Below are positions 16,623-27,001 of a stretch of DNA of 64,000 nucleotides, in pieces; the stretch's first letter is position 1, and every line of letters begins with the position of its first letter. Origin of the DNA: Hyphomonas oceanitis SCH89 (GTDB lineage: Bacteria > Pseudomonadota > Alphaproteobacteria > Caulobacterales > Hyphomonadaceae); NCBI RefSeq assembly GCF_000685295.1, contig NZ_ARYL01000001.1:248001-312000 (forward strand), given 5' to 3'. Below the pieces are notes generated by a model. That model was given only the letters and a program-made list of their open reading frames with translations. It had not been told where the DNA came from and searched no databases. The translations under genes and the position numbers were made by a program.

Positions 16623-16712
16623 ATGCACACGATGAACACTCTCCAGCAGCAACAACAGGTCCGGATTTCCGGGCGGAGCGGGCGTGTGCATGCCGAAAGG
16701 GCCCCTGACTGA
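16623..16712 (+). CDS. Putative leader peptide with five consecutive Gln codons
   Basis: A 29-codon frame starting MHTMNTLQQQQQVR, ending TGA at 16710-16712. It is followed 28 bp later by an intrinsic terminator and then by a structural gene. The run CAG CAG CAA CAA CAG would stall ribosomes under glutaminyl-tRNA shortage, the logic of an attenuator. The frame is enclosed by a 9-bp inverted repeat, ATGCACACG (16623-16631) / CGTGTGCAT (16683-16691). No clear ribosome site is seen; function is inferred from arrangement. Confidence 0.4.
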   Translation: MHTMNTLQQQQQVRISGRSGRVHAERAPD

Positions 16713-16740
16713 ACCCCAGCAGGACCAGCCCCGGACCCAC

Positions 16741-16774
16741 AAGCCTCGCCACCGCCGGCGGGGCTTTTGTTTTT
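16741..16774 (+). terminator. Intrinsic terminator, possibly an attenuator
   Basis: Stem AAGCCTCGCC (16741-16750) / GGCGGGGCTT (16757-16766) with one G-U pair and a 6-nt loop, followed by TTGTTTTT. It lies 35 bp before the ATG at 16810, i.e. between a short leader frame and the gene. GGGCGG at 16671-16676 could pair with CCGCC in the terminator, offering an alternative fold. Confidence 0.75.
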
Positions 16775-16809
16775 CCGGGACCCTGCCGGCCTCAGAATGG
16801 ACACTGAAA

Positions 16810-17238
16810 ATGACCTTTACATCCGATACCGAGATTGAACGCATCGCCCGCGGCCTTGTCGACCGCACCCTGCCCAAGGCGGAATGGACCCATGCTGGGC
16901 ATTTCGCGGCCGCGCTTTGGCTGGTCCGCGCCGACTTCGAGGCCGCGCAGCGCGACATGCCGGGCATGATCCGCGCCTATAATGAATCCGTAGGCGGGAT
17001 AAATTCCGACACGGAAGGCTATCATGAGACCATCACGCAGGCCTCGCTGCGGGCGGCGCGCCTGTCACTGACCAAAGCTGCGGCTGACACGCCGCTCCAC
17101 TTTGTGCTGAAGGATCTGATGGCGGGCGAATTCGGCAAGCCCGACTGGCTGCTGACCTATTGGTCGAAGCCGGTCCTGTTCTCGGTGGCCGCGCGGCGGG
17201 AATGGGTGGCGCCGGACCTGCAGCCCCTTCCCTTCTAG
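16810..17238 (+). CDS. Conserved hypothetical protein
   Basis: 142 residues, soluble, helical. Recognisable motifs include WTHAGHFAAALWLVR and the block VGGINSDTEGYHETIT, both with histidines that look like ligand or catalytic positions. I know no function for the family. The ATG at 16810 is 35 bp after a terminator-like hairpin; longer starts would run through the hairpin and are unlikely. Its expression may depend on read-through of that structure. Confidence 0.75.
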   Translation: MTFTSDTEIERIARGLVDRTLPKAEWTHAGHFAAALWLVRADFEAAQRDMPGMIRAYNESVGGINSDTEGYHETITQASLRAARLSLTKAAADTPLHFVLKDLMAGEFGKPDWLLTYWSKPVLFSVAARREWVAPDLQPLPF

Positions 17239-17242
17239 ATGC

Positions 17243-17503
17243 CTAGACCGGCGGGGCGCGCCGGAAGGACAGCACGGCCTTGACCAGCCCGTAAAGGCTG
17301 ATCAGGGCCCAGCAGCCCTCCATGAGGGCCGCCGAGAGATTGAAGTCGAAAGCGAGCGACACGAGGATCGCGACCGAACCGAACAGGTTCAGCGCCGAAT
17401 AGAGCCGCGAGCGCGATTCAATTCGCTCCGCCTGCAGCAGCAGGTAGGCCAGAAGGGTCAGAACGACGCCAACAATGCCGATGGCGTCGAACAGGCTGAC
17501 CAT
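17243..17503 (-). CDS. CBU_0592-type small membrane protein
   Basis: 86 residues with three hydrophobic segments (about 8-24, 38-53, 55-78) and a charged loop QAERIESRSRLYS between the first two, the pattern of the CBU_0592 family of small integral membrane proteins. Function unknown. It lies 6 bp after the sucB stop on the same strand and may be the last cistron of the suc operon. Confidence 0.8.
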   Translation of the reverse strand: MVSLFDAIGIVGVVLTLLAYLLLQAERIESRSRLYSALNLFGSVAILVSLAFDFNLSAALMEGCWALISLYGLVKAVLSFRRAPPV

Positions 17504-17509
17504 CAGGGA

Positions 17510-19042
17510 CTAGACTTCCAGCAGCATGCGTTCCGGATCTTCCAGCGCTTCCTTGACGCGAACGAGGAAGGTGACCGCTTCCTTGCCGTCAACAATGCGG
17601 TGGTCGTAGCTGAGCGCAAGATACATCATCGGACGGATCACGACCTGGCCATTGATCGCAACCGGGCGGTTCTCGATACGGTGCATGCCGAGCACGCCGG
17701 ACTGCGGGGGGTTCAGGATCGGTGTCGACATCAGCGAGCCATAGATGCCGCCATTCGAGATGGTGAACGTGCCGCCCTGCATGTCGCCGATCGTGAGATC
17801 GCCGTCACGGGCGCGCTTGCCGAGGTCGGCAATGTATTTCTCGATACCGGCTAGCGAGAGGTCATCGCTGTCGCGCACGACCGGCACAACGAGGCCCTTG
17901 TCGGTGCCGACGGCAACGCCGATGTCGTAATAGTTCTTGTAGATGATGTCGGTGCCGTCGATCTCGGCATTGACGGCCGGGACTTCCTTCAGCGCGTTGA
18001 CGCAGGCCTTCACGAAGAAGCTCATGAAGCCGAGCTTGATGCCGTGCTTGGCGACGAAGCTGTCCTGATGCTTCTTCCGCAGGTCCATGATGGCGCCCAT
18101 GTCCACGTCATTGAACGTGGTCAGCATGGCGGCGCTGTCCTGGGCCTCTTTCAGGCGGCGGGCGATGGTCTGGCGCAGGCGGGTCATGCGGACACGCTCT
18201 TCGCGGGGACCAATGTCGCGTGGTGCGTGGGATTCGGTCACGGCATTGGAGGATGAGGCCTTCGACGCGGCATTGTTCACATAGTCCAAGGCATCGGCCT
18301 TGGTGGCGCGGCCATCGCGGCCGGAGCCCGGGATGTTAGACGGGTCCACACCGGCTTCGGTCGAGATGCGGCGCACGGATGGCGACACGGGCGCGCCTTC
18401 GGTGGCGGCCCTGGCAGCTGGCGGCGGCGGGGAAGCCGGGCTGGCAGAGGGTGCGGAAGCGGCACCTCCCGCGCTGATGCGCGCGATGACGGAGCCGGGC
18501 GTTACGCCGTCGCCTTCGCTGGCGACGAGTTCGGCGATGACGCCATCAGCAGGCGACGGCACTTCGAGCGCGACCTTGTCGGTCTCGATCTCGGCAATCG
18601 TCTCGTCTTTCTTGACGCTGTCGCCGACCTTTTTCAGGAAGGTCGAGAGCGTGCCCTCGGCGACGCTTTCGCCCATGGCAGGCACGACGACATCGGTCAT
18701 CTTGCCGCCGGACGCTGCAGGGGCCGCCTCTTCCTTGGCAGCGGGCTTGGAGTCCTTGGCGGGCGCAGAAGCCTCGGCCTTGGCAGGGGCAGCCTTGCCC
18801 GCGCTGCCACCGGCATTCACGCGGCCGAGCAGTGCGCCGATTTCCACCGTGTCACCCTCTTTCGCGACGATGTCGGAGAGGACGCCGTCTTCGGGGGCGG
18901 AGACTTCGACGGAAACCTTGTCGGTTTCCAGTTCGACGAGCACGTCGTCGCGCTTGACGCTGTCACCGGCCGATTTGAGCCATTGGCCGACGGTGGCTTC
19001 GGTGACGCTCTCGCCGAGTGTAGGGACTGTAATGTCGGTCAT
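17510..19042 (-). CDS. sucB: 2-oxoglutarate dehydrogenase E2, dihydrolipoyl succinyltransferase
   Basis: 510 residues. Two lipoyl domains are present (about 1-78 and 113-190; each with an ETDKV lipoyl-lysine motif, K43 and about K157), separated by an Ala/Pro/Lys linker. A peripheral-subunit-binding domain ([18 protein letters not shown], about 230-265) and the acyltransferase core with YDHRIVDG catalytic His/Asp follow. Many proteobacterial SucB proteins have one lipoyl domain, so the duplication is notable. Follows sucA by 37 bp. Confidence 0.95.
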   Translation of the reverse strand: MTDITVPTLGESVTEATVGQWLKSAGDSVKRDDVLVELETDKVSVEVSAPEDGVLSDIVAKEGDTVEIGALLGRVNAGGSAGKAAPAKAEASAPAKDSKPAAKEEAAPAASGGKMTDVVVPAMGESVAEGTLSTFLKKVGDSVKKDETIAEIETDKVALEVPSPADGVIAELVASEGDGVTPGSVIARISAGGAASAPSASPASPPPPAARAATEGAPVSPSVRRISTEAGVDPSNIPGSGRDGRATKADALDYVNNAASKASSSNAVTESHAPRDIGPREERVRMTRLRQTIARRLKEAQDSAAMLTTFNDVDMGAIMDLRKKHQDSFVAKHGIKLGFMSFFVKACVNALKEVPAVNAEIDGTDIIYKNYYDIGVAVGTDKGLVVPVVRDSDDLSLAGIEKYIADLGKRARDGDLTIGDMQGGTFTISNGGIYGSLMSTPILNPPQSGVLGMHRIENRPVAINGQVVIRPMMYLALSYDHRIVDGKEAVTFLVRVKEALEDPERMLLEV

Positions 19043-19079
19043 GTTTTAAGGTCCGTATTGGAATATCTGGAAAGGGCGA

Positions 19080-22000
19080 TCAGATGGCGACGATCTTGTC
19101 GTCGACCGGATCGGGGCCGAGGGCCGCGTTGATGAAGGCGGCCATTTCGGCCTTGTGCTTGGACATGAGGCCCGTCGCGGTCGCGGCCGAAGGCGGACGA
19201 CCGGCATAGCGCGGACGCGGGTTCTTCGAACCGATCTGGCCGGCGCACCATTCAATCTCGTCACGGATGAAGGTCCAGCCGCCCATGTTGCGTGGCTCTT
19301 CCTGGCACCAGACCAGTTCGGCGCCGGGGAAACGCTTCAGCTCGGTCATGATCGAGCGGCGTGGCACCGGATAGAACTGTTCGATCCGCATCAGGTAGAC
19401 ATCGTCCATACCGGCTTCCTCGCGGGCTTCGAACAGGTCGTAATAGACCTTGCCCGAACACATCACGACGCGGCGGATCTTGTTGTCCTTGGCCAGCTTC
19501 ACCTTGCCTTCGCGGCCCGGCGTCTCGGCATCGTCCCACAGGATGCGGTGGAACGAGGACTTCGTCGTCATGTCATCCAGCGCTGATGTCGCCAGCTTGT
19601 GACGCAGCAGCGATTTCGGTGTCATGATGATCAGCGGCTTGCGGAAGTCGCGGTGAATCTGGCGACGGATGGCGTGGAAATAGTTCGCCGGGGTCGTCAG
19701 GTTGCACACCTGCATATTGTCTTCCGCGCACATCTGCAGGAAGCGCTCGAGGCGGGCGGAAGAGTGCTCCGGCCCCTGCCCTTCATAGCCATGCGGCAGA
19801 AGGCAGACGAGGCCCGACATGCGCAGCCATTTGCGCTCGGCCGACGAGATGAACTGGTCGAAGAAGACCTGCGCGCCGTTCGCGAAGTCGCCGAACTGGG
19901 CTTCCCACAGGGTCAGCGTGTTCGGGTCGGCCAGCGAATAGCCATATTCATAGCCAAGCACCGCTTCCTCGGAGAGAAGCGAGTCGATGACTTCATAATG
20001 GGCCTGCTTGTCGCTGATATGGTTCAGCGGCGTGTAGCGCTCGCCCGACGTCTGGTCGACGAAATGGCTGTGGCGTTGCGAGAACGTGCCGCGGCCAACG
20101 TCCTGGCCCGACAGGCGGACCGGGAAGCCCTCTTCCAGCAGCGTGCCGAAGGCGAGATGCTCGGCGGTTGCCCAGTCGAGGCCCTCGCCTTTGGAAATCG
20201 CCGTGGCACGACCTTCGATGACGCGGGTCAGCGTCTTGTGGATCTCGATATCGTCCGGAACGGTCGTCAGCGTCTTGCCGAGTTCCTGCAGGCGCTTCTT
20301 GGAAACGCCGGTCTTGCCGCGACGCTCATCGTCTTCCGGCAGGCCAAGGCCTTTCCATTCGCCGTCCAGCCAGTCGGCTTTCTTGGCCTGGAATTTCTTG
20401 CTCTTCTCGAACTCGGCATCGAGATAGTTCTCGAAATCGCTGACCTGCTTGTCGAGCTCCTCGGCTGTCAGGATACCTTCGCTGACGAGGCGCTGGCCGT
20501 AGATTTCGCGGGTCGAGGGGTGGCCCTTGATCTCGTTATACATGACCGGTTGGGTGAACATGGGCTCGTCGCCCTCGTTGTGCCCGAAGCGGCGGTAGCA
20601 GAACATGTCGATAACCACGTCCTTGGCAAATTTCTGCCGGAACTCGGTCGCAACCTTGGCTGCATAGGTGACGGCCTCAGGGTCGTCGCCATTGACGTGG
20701 AAGATCGGTGCCTGAACCATCAGCGCAACATCCGACGGATAAGGCGACGAGCGCGAATACATCGGGCTGGTCGTGAAGCCGATCTGGTTGTTGACGATGA
20801 AGTGGATCGTGCCGCCCGTGCGGTAGCCCGAGAGGCCCGACAAAGCGAAGCATTCAGCCACAACGCCCTGCCCCGCAAAGGCGGCGTCGCCGTGCAGCAG
20901 CAATGGCAGCACTTTCGTGCGCACCAGCTCGCCGGTTTCACGGTGAAGCATTTCCTGCTTGGAGCGCGACTTGCCGAGCACGACCGGGTCGACCGCTTCA
21001 AGGTGAGACGGGTTGGCGTTCATCGACAGGTGAACATGATTGTCGTCGAAGGTGCGATCTGACGAGGCACCGAGGTGGTATTTCACGTCGCCGGAGCCGA
21101 ACTGGTCGGCGCCTTGCGTGTTGCCGCCCTGGAATTCGAAGAAGATCTGCTCGTAAGGCTTGCCCATGACGGCCGCCAGCATGTTGAGGCGGCCCCGGTG
21201 GGGCATGCCGACAACGATTTCCTCGACACCGAGGGCGCCGCCGCGCTTGATAATCTGTTCCAGCGCCGGGACAGCCGCTTCACCGCCATCAAGGCCGAAA
21301 CGCTTGGTGCCGGGATAGCGCTTGTGCAGGAAGCGCTCGAATGTTTCCGCCTCGATCAGCTTCGCGAGGATCGCTTTCTTGCCTTCGGTCGTGAAGGCAA
21401 CGCCCTTGTCCGGGCCTTCGATACGTTCCTGCAGCCAGGATTTCTCGGCCGGATCTGAAATGTGCATGAACTCGATGCCGAGCGTCGAGCAATAGGTGCG
21501 GCGCAGGATGTCGAGCATCTCGCGCACGGTCGCGTATTCGAGGCCGAGATAGAAATCGATGAAGATGCGGCGTTCCATGTCGGCTTCGGTGAAGCCATAG
21601 GTCTCGGGGTTCAGTTCCGGCTGCGCGCCGAAATCCTCAAGACCGAGCGGATCGAGCTTGGCGGCCAGGTGGCCACGCATCCGGTAGGCGCGGATCATCA
21701 TGATCGCGCGGATGGAATCCTTGACCGACTGGGCGATGTCGGCTTCCGACGCGGTTGGCTTGTCGGCCTTGATCTTCTTCTCGATACGCGGATCGAGCCC
21801 GGTCCAGTTACCGTCAAAGGCGGCGACTTCGTCACCCTTCTTCTGCAACGGCCAGTCGGCGCGTTTCCAGCTGGCGCCGGCGGCGTTCAGCGCAGAATTG
21901 TTTGGATTGTCGTCAAGCTCTTCAAAGAAAGCCTGCCAGCTTTCCGGCACCGACGAAGGGTCGCGCGAATAAGCTGCCTGCATCTGCTCGAGCCACTGGG

Positions 22001-22088
22001 CCGAACCGCCATATAGGAAAGCCGTGTCGAGCATCGCCGCATTGCCTTTGCTGCGCGCGCCATTCACCGGGCTGCCGTCGTCTGCCAT
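19080..22088 (-). CDS. sucA: 2-oxoglutarate dehydrogenase E1 (thiamine diphosphate)
   Basis: 1002 residues from ATG 22088, which has a clear GAGGACGGAAG ribosome site; ATGs at 22124/22121 lack one. N-terminal AFLYGGSAQWLEQMQAAY is the E2-binding tail of SucA. ThDP-binding and active-site regions are recognisable (MPHRGRLNMLAAVMGKP; GDAAFAGQGVVAE; NNQIGFTT). It decarboxylates 2-oxoglutarate in the TCA cycle. Operon order sucC-sucD-sucA-sucB. Confidence 0.96.
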   Translation of the reverse strand: MADDGSPVNGARSKGNAAMLDTAFLYGGSAQWLEQMQAAYSRDPSSVPESWQAFFEELDDNPNNSALNAAGASWKRADWPLQKKGDEVAAFDGNWTGLDPRIEKKIKADKPTASEADIAQSVKDSIRAIMMIRAYRMRGHLAAKLDPLGLEDFGAQPELNPETYGFTEADMERRIFIDFYLGLEYATVREMLDILRRTYCSTLGIEFMHISDPAEKSWLQERIEGPDKGVAFTTEGKKAILAKLIEAETFERFLHKRYPGTKRFGLDGGEAAVPALEQIIKRGGALGVEEIVVGMPHRGRLNMLAAVMGKPYEQIFFEFQGGNTQGADQFGSGDVKYHLGASSDRTFDDNHVHLSMNANPSHLEAVDPVVLGKSRSKQEMLHRETGELVRTKVLPLLLHGDAAFAGQGVVAECFALSGLSGYRTGGTIHFIVNNQIGFTTSPMYSRSSPYPSDVALMVQAPIFHVNGDDPEAVTYAAKVATEFRQKFAKDVVIDMFCYRRFGHNEGDEPMFTQPVMYNEIKGHPSTREIYGQRLVSEGILTAEELDKQVSDFENYLDAEFEKSKKFQAKKADWLDGEWKGLGLPEDDERRGKTGVSKKRLQELGKTLTTVPDDIEIHKTLTRVIEGRATAISKGEGLDWATAEHLAFGTLLEEGFPVRLSGQDVGRGTFSQRHSHFVDQTSGERYTPLNHISDKQAHYEVIDSLLSEEAVLGYEYGYSLADPNTLTLWEAQFGDFANGAQVFFDQFISSAERKWLRMSGLVCLLPHGYEGQGPEHSSARLERFLQMCAEDNMQVCNLTTPANYFHAIRRQIHRDFRKPLIIMTPKSLLRHKLATSALDDMTTKSSFHRILWDDAETPGREGKVKLAKDNKIRRVVMCSGKVYYDLFEAREEAGMDDVYLMRIEQFYPVPRRSIMTELKRFPGAELVWCQEEPRNMGGWTFIRDEIEWCAGQIGSKNPRPRYAGRPPSAATATGLMSKHKAEMAAFINAALGPDPVDDKIVAI

Positions 22089-22248
22089 GTCTTCCGTCCT
22101 CTGGACCAAATCGTTCCCCATCATATAGGAACGAAACCTTGCTGTGTTCCTGTCACCAGGAACTTTTTGCAGGACGGCCGACGCGGTCAGAACCTGGCCT
22201 CGCCAGACGGGCCAACCGGCCGCCCTGGCTCATACAATTCAGGGCGAC

Positions 22249-23151
22249 TTAGCCCTTCAGCACCTCGACCATGGTCGTGCCAAGGCGTGCAGGTGATGGC
22301 GACACGCGGATACCCGCAGCCTCCATCGCAGCAATCTTGCTTTCTGCATCGCCCTTGCCACCGGACACGATCGCGCCTGCATGGCCCATCGTGCGGCCTT
22401 TTGGCGCCGTGCGACCGGCGATGAAGCCGACCATCGGTTTCTTGCGGCCTTTCTTGGCCTCATCGATGAGGAACTGGGCTGCGTCTTCTTCTGCGCTGCC
22501 GCCAATTTCACCAATCATGATGATGGACTTTGTTTCGTCATCGGCAAGGAACATTTCCAGCATGTCGATGAATTCCGTGCCTTTGACCGGATCGCCGCCA
22601 ATGCCGACAGCCGTTGTCTGGCCAAGCCCCACCTGGGTGGTCTGGAACACGGCTTCATAGGTCAGGGTGCCGGAGCGCGAAACGACGCCGACAGAGCCCT
22701 TCTTAAAGATGGAGCCCGGCATGATGCCGATCTTGCACTCATTGGCGGTGATGATGCCGGGGCAGTTCGGACCGATCAGGCGCGACTTGGATTTCGCGAG
22801 CTTCGCCTTGACGCGAACCATGTCGAGCACAGGCACGCCTTCGGTGATGCAGACGATCAGCGGGATTTCCGCGTCGATGGCTTCTTCAATGGCTGCAGCA
22901 GCGCCGGCTGGCGGGACGTAGACAACGGACGCGGTGGCGCCGGTCTTTTCCTTGCCTTCAGCGACAGTCGAGAAGATCGGCAGTTCGGTGCCGTTGTCGG
23001 CTTTCCACATTTCGCCACCCTTTTTCGGGTGAATGCCGCCAACCATCTTGGTGCCGTAATAAGCCAGGCCCTGATTGGTGTGGAACGAACCGGTATTGCC
23101 GGTCATGCCCTGCGTCAGGATCTTGGTATTGTTATCGATAAGAATGGACAT
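22249..23151 (-). CDS. sucD: Succinyl-CoA synthetase alpha subunit
   Basis: 300 residues. N-terminal CoA-binding Rossmann domain ([18 protein letters not shown]) and the phosphohistidine segment [14 protein letters not shown]. Forms the alpha2beta2 or alpha-beta enzyme with SucC, making ATP or GTP from succinyl-CoA. It starts 9 bp after the sucC stop. Confidence 0.97.
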   Translation of the reverse strand: MSILIDNNTKILTQGMTGNTGSFHTNQGLAYYGTKMVGGIHPKKGGEMWKADNGTELPIFSTVAEGKEKTGATASVVYVPPAGAAAAIEEAIDAEIPLIVCITEGVPVLDMVRVKAKLAKSKSRLIGPNCPGIITANECKIGIMPGSIFKKGSVGVVSRSGTLTYEAVFQTTQVGLGQTTAVGIGGDPVKGTEFIDMLEMFLADDETKSIIMIGEIGGSAEEDAAQFLIDEAKKGRKKPMVGFIAGRTAPKGRTMGHAGAIVSGGKGDAESKIAAMEAAGIRVSPSPARLGTTMVEVLKG

Positions 23152-23160
23152 GAGTATTCC

Positions 23161-24348
23161 TTAGCCGCGAACCGCGTTGACAATTTTCTGGGCCGCGTCG
23201 TCGAGATCGTCGGCGGAGATGACGTTGAGACCGGAGTCGGCGATGATTTTCTTGCCGAGTTCCACGTTCGTGCCTTCGAGGCGAACGACCAGCGGAACAG
23301 CGAGGTTCGTTTCCTTCACGGCCGCGATCACGCCTTCGGCAATGACGTCACATTTCATGATGCCGCCGAAGATGTTCACGAGGATGCCCTTCACGTTCGG
23401 GTCCTTCATGATGATCTTGAACGCAGCAGCCACTTTCTCCTTGCCGGCGCCGCCGCCGACGTCACAGAAGTTCGCTGGCTCTTCACCGTAGAGCTTGATG
23501 ATGTCCATGGTGGCCATGGCGAGGCCTGCGCCGTTGACCATGCAGCCGATCGTGCCGTCGAGGGCGATATAGGCGAGGTCCCATTCAGAGGCCTCGATTT
23601 CCTTCTCGTCTTCTTCGGTCTTGTCGCGCAGCTCGATGATGTCCGGGTGACGGAACAGGGCGTTGCCGTCGAACGAGACTTTCGCGTCGAGCACGCGCAG
23701 GTGGCCGTTCTCCATCACGATCAGAGGGTTGACCTCCAGCATCGCCATGTCCTTCTCGGTGAAGGCTTTGTAGAGGATCGGGAAGAGTTTCATGCCGTCG
23801 GTGCGGGCTGTGCCCTCCAGCTTCAGCGCATCGCAGAGCTTCGAGGCATCGTCTTCGGTCACGCCGCCATCAACTGGCAGGGTCATGATCTTCTCAGGCG
23901 TATCGTGGGCAACCGCTTCGATATCCATGCCGCCTTCGGTCGAGACGACGAAAGCCACCTTGCCGGATTCACGGTCAACGAGGATCGAGAGATAAAGCTC
24001 GCGGTCAATGTCGGCGCCGTCTTCGATATAGAGGCGGTTGACCTGCTTGCCGCTTGCGCTGGTCTGGGCGGTCACGAGGTGATGGCCGAGCATCTCTTTG
24101 GCGTGGGCCAGGACGTCTTCCTTCGTGAAAGCAAGGCGTACGCCGCCTTTTTCACCGGCTTCGGCTTCCACGAACTTGCCCTTGCCGCGTCCGCCTGCAT
24201 GGATCTGGCTTTTCACCACCCAAAGCGGCCCTGGCAGCGTATCGACCGCCTTCTGGACGTCGTCGAGGGAGAGGACCGGTACGCCTTCGGCAACGGGAGC
24301 GCCGAAGGATTTCAGCACCGCTTTTGCCTGGTATTCGTGAATATTCAT
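23161..24348 (-). CDS. sucC: Succinyl-CoA synthetase beta subunit (ADP/GDP-forming)
   Basis: 395 residues with the ATP-grasp N-terminal domain ([34 protein letters not shown]) and the CoA-ligase C-terminal domain ([30 protein letters not shown]). First gene of the suc operon. The upstream 24349-24472 gap is the only candidate region for the operon promoter in this strand. Confidence 0.97.
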   Translation of the reverse strand: MNIHEYQAKAVLKSFGAPVAEGVPVLSLDDVQKAVDTLPGPLWVVKSQIHAGGRGKGKFVEAEAGEKGGVRLAFTKEDVLAHAKEMLGHHLVTAQTSASGKQVNRLYIEDGADIDRELYLSILVDRESGKVAFVVSTEGGMDIEAVAHDTPEKIMTLPVDGGVTEDDASKLCDALKLEGTARTDGMKLFPILYKAFTEKDMAMLEVNPLIVMENGHLRVLDAKVSFDGNALFRHPDIIELRDKTEEDEKEIEASEWDLAYIALDGTIGCMVNGAGLAMATMDIIKLYGEEPANFCDVGGGAGKEKVAAAFKIIMKDPNVKGILVNIFGGIMKCDVIAEGVIAAVKETNLAVPLVVRLEGTNVELGKKIIADSGLNVISADDLDDAAQKIVNAVRG

Positions 24349-24472
24349 ATGGAATGCCCTGATGGTTGCGTCGCGTGCGAGAAGGCCGCGTGCCGCCCCG
24401 CTATTGGTTGGGGCTGTATAACAGGCTTATTCGTGCCGACAACTGGCTGGGTACGCGTATCTGGATGCAGCT

Positions 24473-25717
24473 TCAGGCCTCAAGTTCCGGATTGCGCGGG
24501 TCAAGCTCTACCGAGGCGAGCGATGTTGGCGTTATCGGGCTCCACTCTTCCTGCTGGGCTTCCGTGGGGGCCGCCCGCTGCTTCACGCGCAGCACCATCA
24601 GGCCTGCCAGTACCAGCAGCAGCACGCCTGCCAGTCCGAACAGGCCGACCCGGTCGGCCATGCGCATCGCCGTGCCCGACATTAGCGGCCCGACAATGGA
24701 CCCCGCCGCCCAGACGAAGAGCAGCCCGGACATGACCTGCGGCACCCGGCCGCGCGGCGTGCGGTCAATCGCATGCGCCACACAGAGGCCATAGAAAGAC
24801 AGGGCCCCTGCCCCCCAGACGGTGAGCACGGCAATCACGCCGATCTCGCCAAGCGCGACACCGAAAATGGCGATCAGCAATGACGCGATGCCAGACATTG
24901 TGCACATGCCGGCAATAACGAGGCGCCGCTCAATACGGTCGGAAAGCACACCCGCGGGCCATTGCAGCACAAGGCCGCCGAGCCAGGCTGCCGCGCCAGC
25001 AATGGCCACAGCCGCCGTGCCGCCACCCGCCAGCTTGAACCCTTCGAAATAGATCGGCAGCAGGGCCAGCGTGCCGGTATTGATCACCCCCGCCAGGAAC
25101 ACGCCAATCACGGCAGCCGGGGCAATACGGAACAGCTCGGCCACGGGCATCGACTTGCGATCCGGCGGCGACGGCTCCTTCTGCCGGGTCAGGCAGACCG
25201 GCACCAGCGCCAGCGTCAGGAAAAGCGCGGCCCAGACATAGGCCCGGCTGTCGAGCGGCGACATGCCGGCCACAAAGAAAGGCCCGATCATCAGCGAGAG
25301 CTTGGCGCCCGTATGGTAGATGCCCATGACATTGCCGCGCGACTTGTCGGGCACGGCCTCGCCCATCCAACTCTCGATACTGGTGAACATGTAGGCAAAG
25401 GCGACGCCCTGCACGAGACGCGCAATCGCCCAGAAGCCGGCATCATGCCAGAGCGACAGCGCCAGCACGGCAACGGCGTTCATCGCGGAAGCCGCCGCAA
25501 ACAGGCGGATATTGCCGACCTGCCCCAGCATGCGCGGCGCCGACCAGGCACCGATCATGTAGCCGGCCGCATTGAAGCCGGCGATCACACCGATGGCCTG
25601 CGGCCCCGTTCCCATCGCCTCAAGGCCGAGCGGCGTCAGCATGCTCAGCAGTCCTCCCGCGATCTGGACGATCATGACGGAAAGAATCAGGACGAATACG
25701 TTACGGGTGTCAGACAT
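24473..25717 (-). CDS. Major facilitator superfamily transporter (YcaD-like)
   Basis: 414 residues, twelve predicted membrane helices in two halves. The inter-helix motif GVLSDRIERR between helices 8 and 9 and GYMIGAWSAPRMLGQVG between 2 and 3 mark MFS. The long polar tail (after about residue 375) is cytoplasmic. Substrate not identifiable. A single-gene unit between the suc operon and a PhoD-like phosphatase gene. Confidence 0.9.
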   Translation of the reverse strand: MSDTRNVFVLILSVMIVQIAGGLLSMLTPLGLEAMGTGPQAIGVIAGFNAAGYMIGAWSAPRMLGQVGNIRLFAAASAMNAVAVLALSLWHDAGFWAIARLVQGVAFAYMFTSIESWMGEAVPDKSRGNVMGIYHTGAKLSLMIGPFFVAGMSPLDSRAYVWAALFLTLALVPVCLTRQKEPSPPDRKSMPVAELFRIAPAAVIGVFLAGVINTGTLALLPIYFEGFKLAGGGTAAVAIAGAAAWLGGLVLQWPAGVLSDRIERRLVIAGMCTMSGIASLLIAIFGVALGEIGVIAVLTVWGAGALSFYGLCVAHAIDRTPRGRVPQVMSGLLFVWAAGSIVGPLMSGTAMRMADRVGLFGLAGVLLLVLAGLMVLRVKQRAAPTEAQQEEWSPITPTSLASVELDPRNPELEA

Positions 25718-25756
25718 CGACTTCCTGGTGGCGGGCGGGCTTGTCCCGCGCCTTTA

Positions 25757-26926
25757 TCATTTGAATTTGACCGTGGTCTCCTCAACGGTCGCGCCATCAT
25801 CGGCCTTGATCGACAATGCAGCCGTGCCGGTTTCCCAATCAATATCAATCGCCCCGAAATTTTCCGGAGCATATCCAGCGCCGATCTGGGCGATGTCCAT
25901 CTCGTCCGTCGTGTCGGAGAAGGAGGCATTGAGTGAGGACGCGGTCAGCTCATAGGCCGGATAGTCCAGAACGCCCTCCTTGCGATAGAGGAAAGCTGCA
26001 TGTCGATCGCCTGATACGAACACGACACCCTTGGCCCCGGTCTCGCCTATCAGGCCATAGAGCCGCGACTGTTCGAGCGGCAGGCGCGACCAGGACTCAT
26101 AGCCCTGCCCGTCGGTCGGCACGACCTGCACCGACGACACGATGAGGCGCAGGTCAGCCGGCTGCTGCAACTGGTTTTCCAGCCAGGTCCACTGGTCAGT
26201 GCCGAGCATGTCCTGACGCACATCCGCCGAGGGCACATAGCGTTCCTTGCCCTTCGCACCATATTCGTCCGTGCGCGTCAGCAGTGTGCGGAAGAAGCGC
26301 GTGTCCAGCATGATGATCTGGGTGCGCTTGCCCTCAGGCCCGAACGTGCGGGCATAATAGGTGCCCGGCCATGCGCCCACATCCTGCTTCTCGAGGCCCC
26401 AGAACCGCTCGTGAATGCGCTCGGAGAGGCGCCGGAACGGAAAATCCTTGCCGCCATCATTTGCGCCGTAATCATGATCGTCCCAGGCCACCATCATCGG
26501 ATGGGCGGCGCGTACGGCCTGAAAATCCGGCCGCGCAGCCAGATCGCGGAAACTCTCGCGCAATTCGTCCAGCTCAGCCTGATTGCTGAGCACCTGCTTG
26601 CCGTCCATGTCGCCATAAACATTGTCGCCCATCATCAGGAAGAGGTCGGCCTTCTCTTTCGCGATCTCCTCAAGCGCAGGTGCTTCGGCCGCCTCCTCGT
26701 TCAGGCAGGACGCGACCAAAAGGCGCGTGATCGGCTGGTCGGCGGGCGGAAGCGGCAGGCCTTTTGGCGCGCGCGGGAAGAAATCATCCGGCAGTGTGCG
26801 GTAATAAGCTTCCAGCGCCTCTTCGGGGCTGGCGGATAAACGTGTAAGGCCGGGGATCGAAATCGGACCCGGCGCCTGACACGCCGCAAGACCAATCAAG
26901 CCGGCCAGGACCATTGCGCGCTTCAT
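25757..26926 (-). CDS. PhoD-like metallophosphoesterase lipoprotein
   Basis: 389 residues. Signal peptide with lipobox LAAC (Cys16) predicts an outer- or inner-membrane-anchored exported lipoprotein. Metal-binding motifs of alkaline phosphatase D are present: FLMMGDNVYGD, MVAWDDHDYGAND, FVSGDRHAAF. It would hydrolyse phosphate mono- or diesters in the envelope. Related proteins also include phospholipase D-like members, so exact substrate is open. Followed 39 bp later by the MFS gene on the same strand. Confidence 0.9.
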   Translation of the reverse strand: MKRAMVLAGLIGLAACQAPGPISIPGLTRLSASPEEALEAYYRTLPDDFFPRAPKGLPLPPADQPITRLLVASCLNEEAAEAPALEEIAKEKADLFLMMGDNVYGDMDGKQVLSNQAELDELRESFRDLAARPDFQAVRAAHPMMVAWDDHDYGANDGGKDFPFRRLSERIHERFWGLEKQDVGAWPGTYYARTFGPEGKRTQIIMLDTRFFRTLLTRTDEYGAKGKERYVPSADVRQDMLGTDQWTWLENQLQQPADLRLIVSSVQVVPTDGQGYESWSRLPLEQSRLYGLIGETGAKGVVFVSGDRHAAFLYRKEGVLDYPAYELTASSLNASFSDTTDEMDIAQIGAGYAPENFGAIDIDWETGTAALSIKADDGATVEETTVKFK

Positions 26927-27001
26927 GTCTGCCTCCCGCCTTTCTGACGTATTGCCAATATGTGTAGCGGGGTTCTGCTGCTGCAGTAAGGCAAGAATGG
27001 A

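Noticed and set aside
19599-21062. 487-residue plus-strand frame opposite sucA
   Set aside because: Shadow of sucA with Arg/Ala-rich composition.
22381-24735. 784-residue plus-strand frame opposite sucD-sucC
   Set aside because: Antisense to two well-identified genes, low complexity, no ribosome site.
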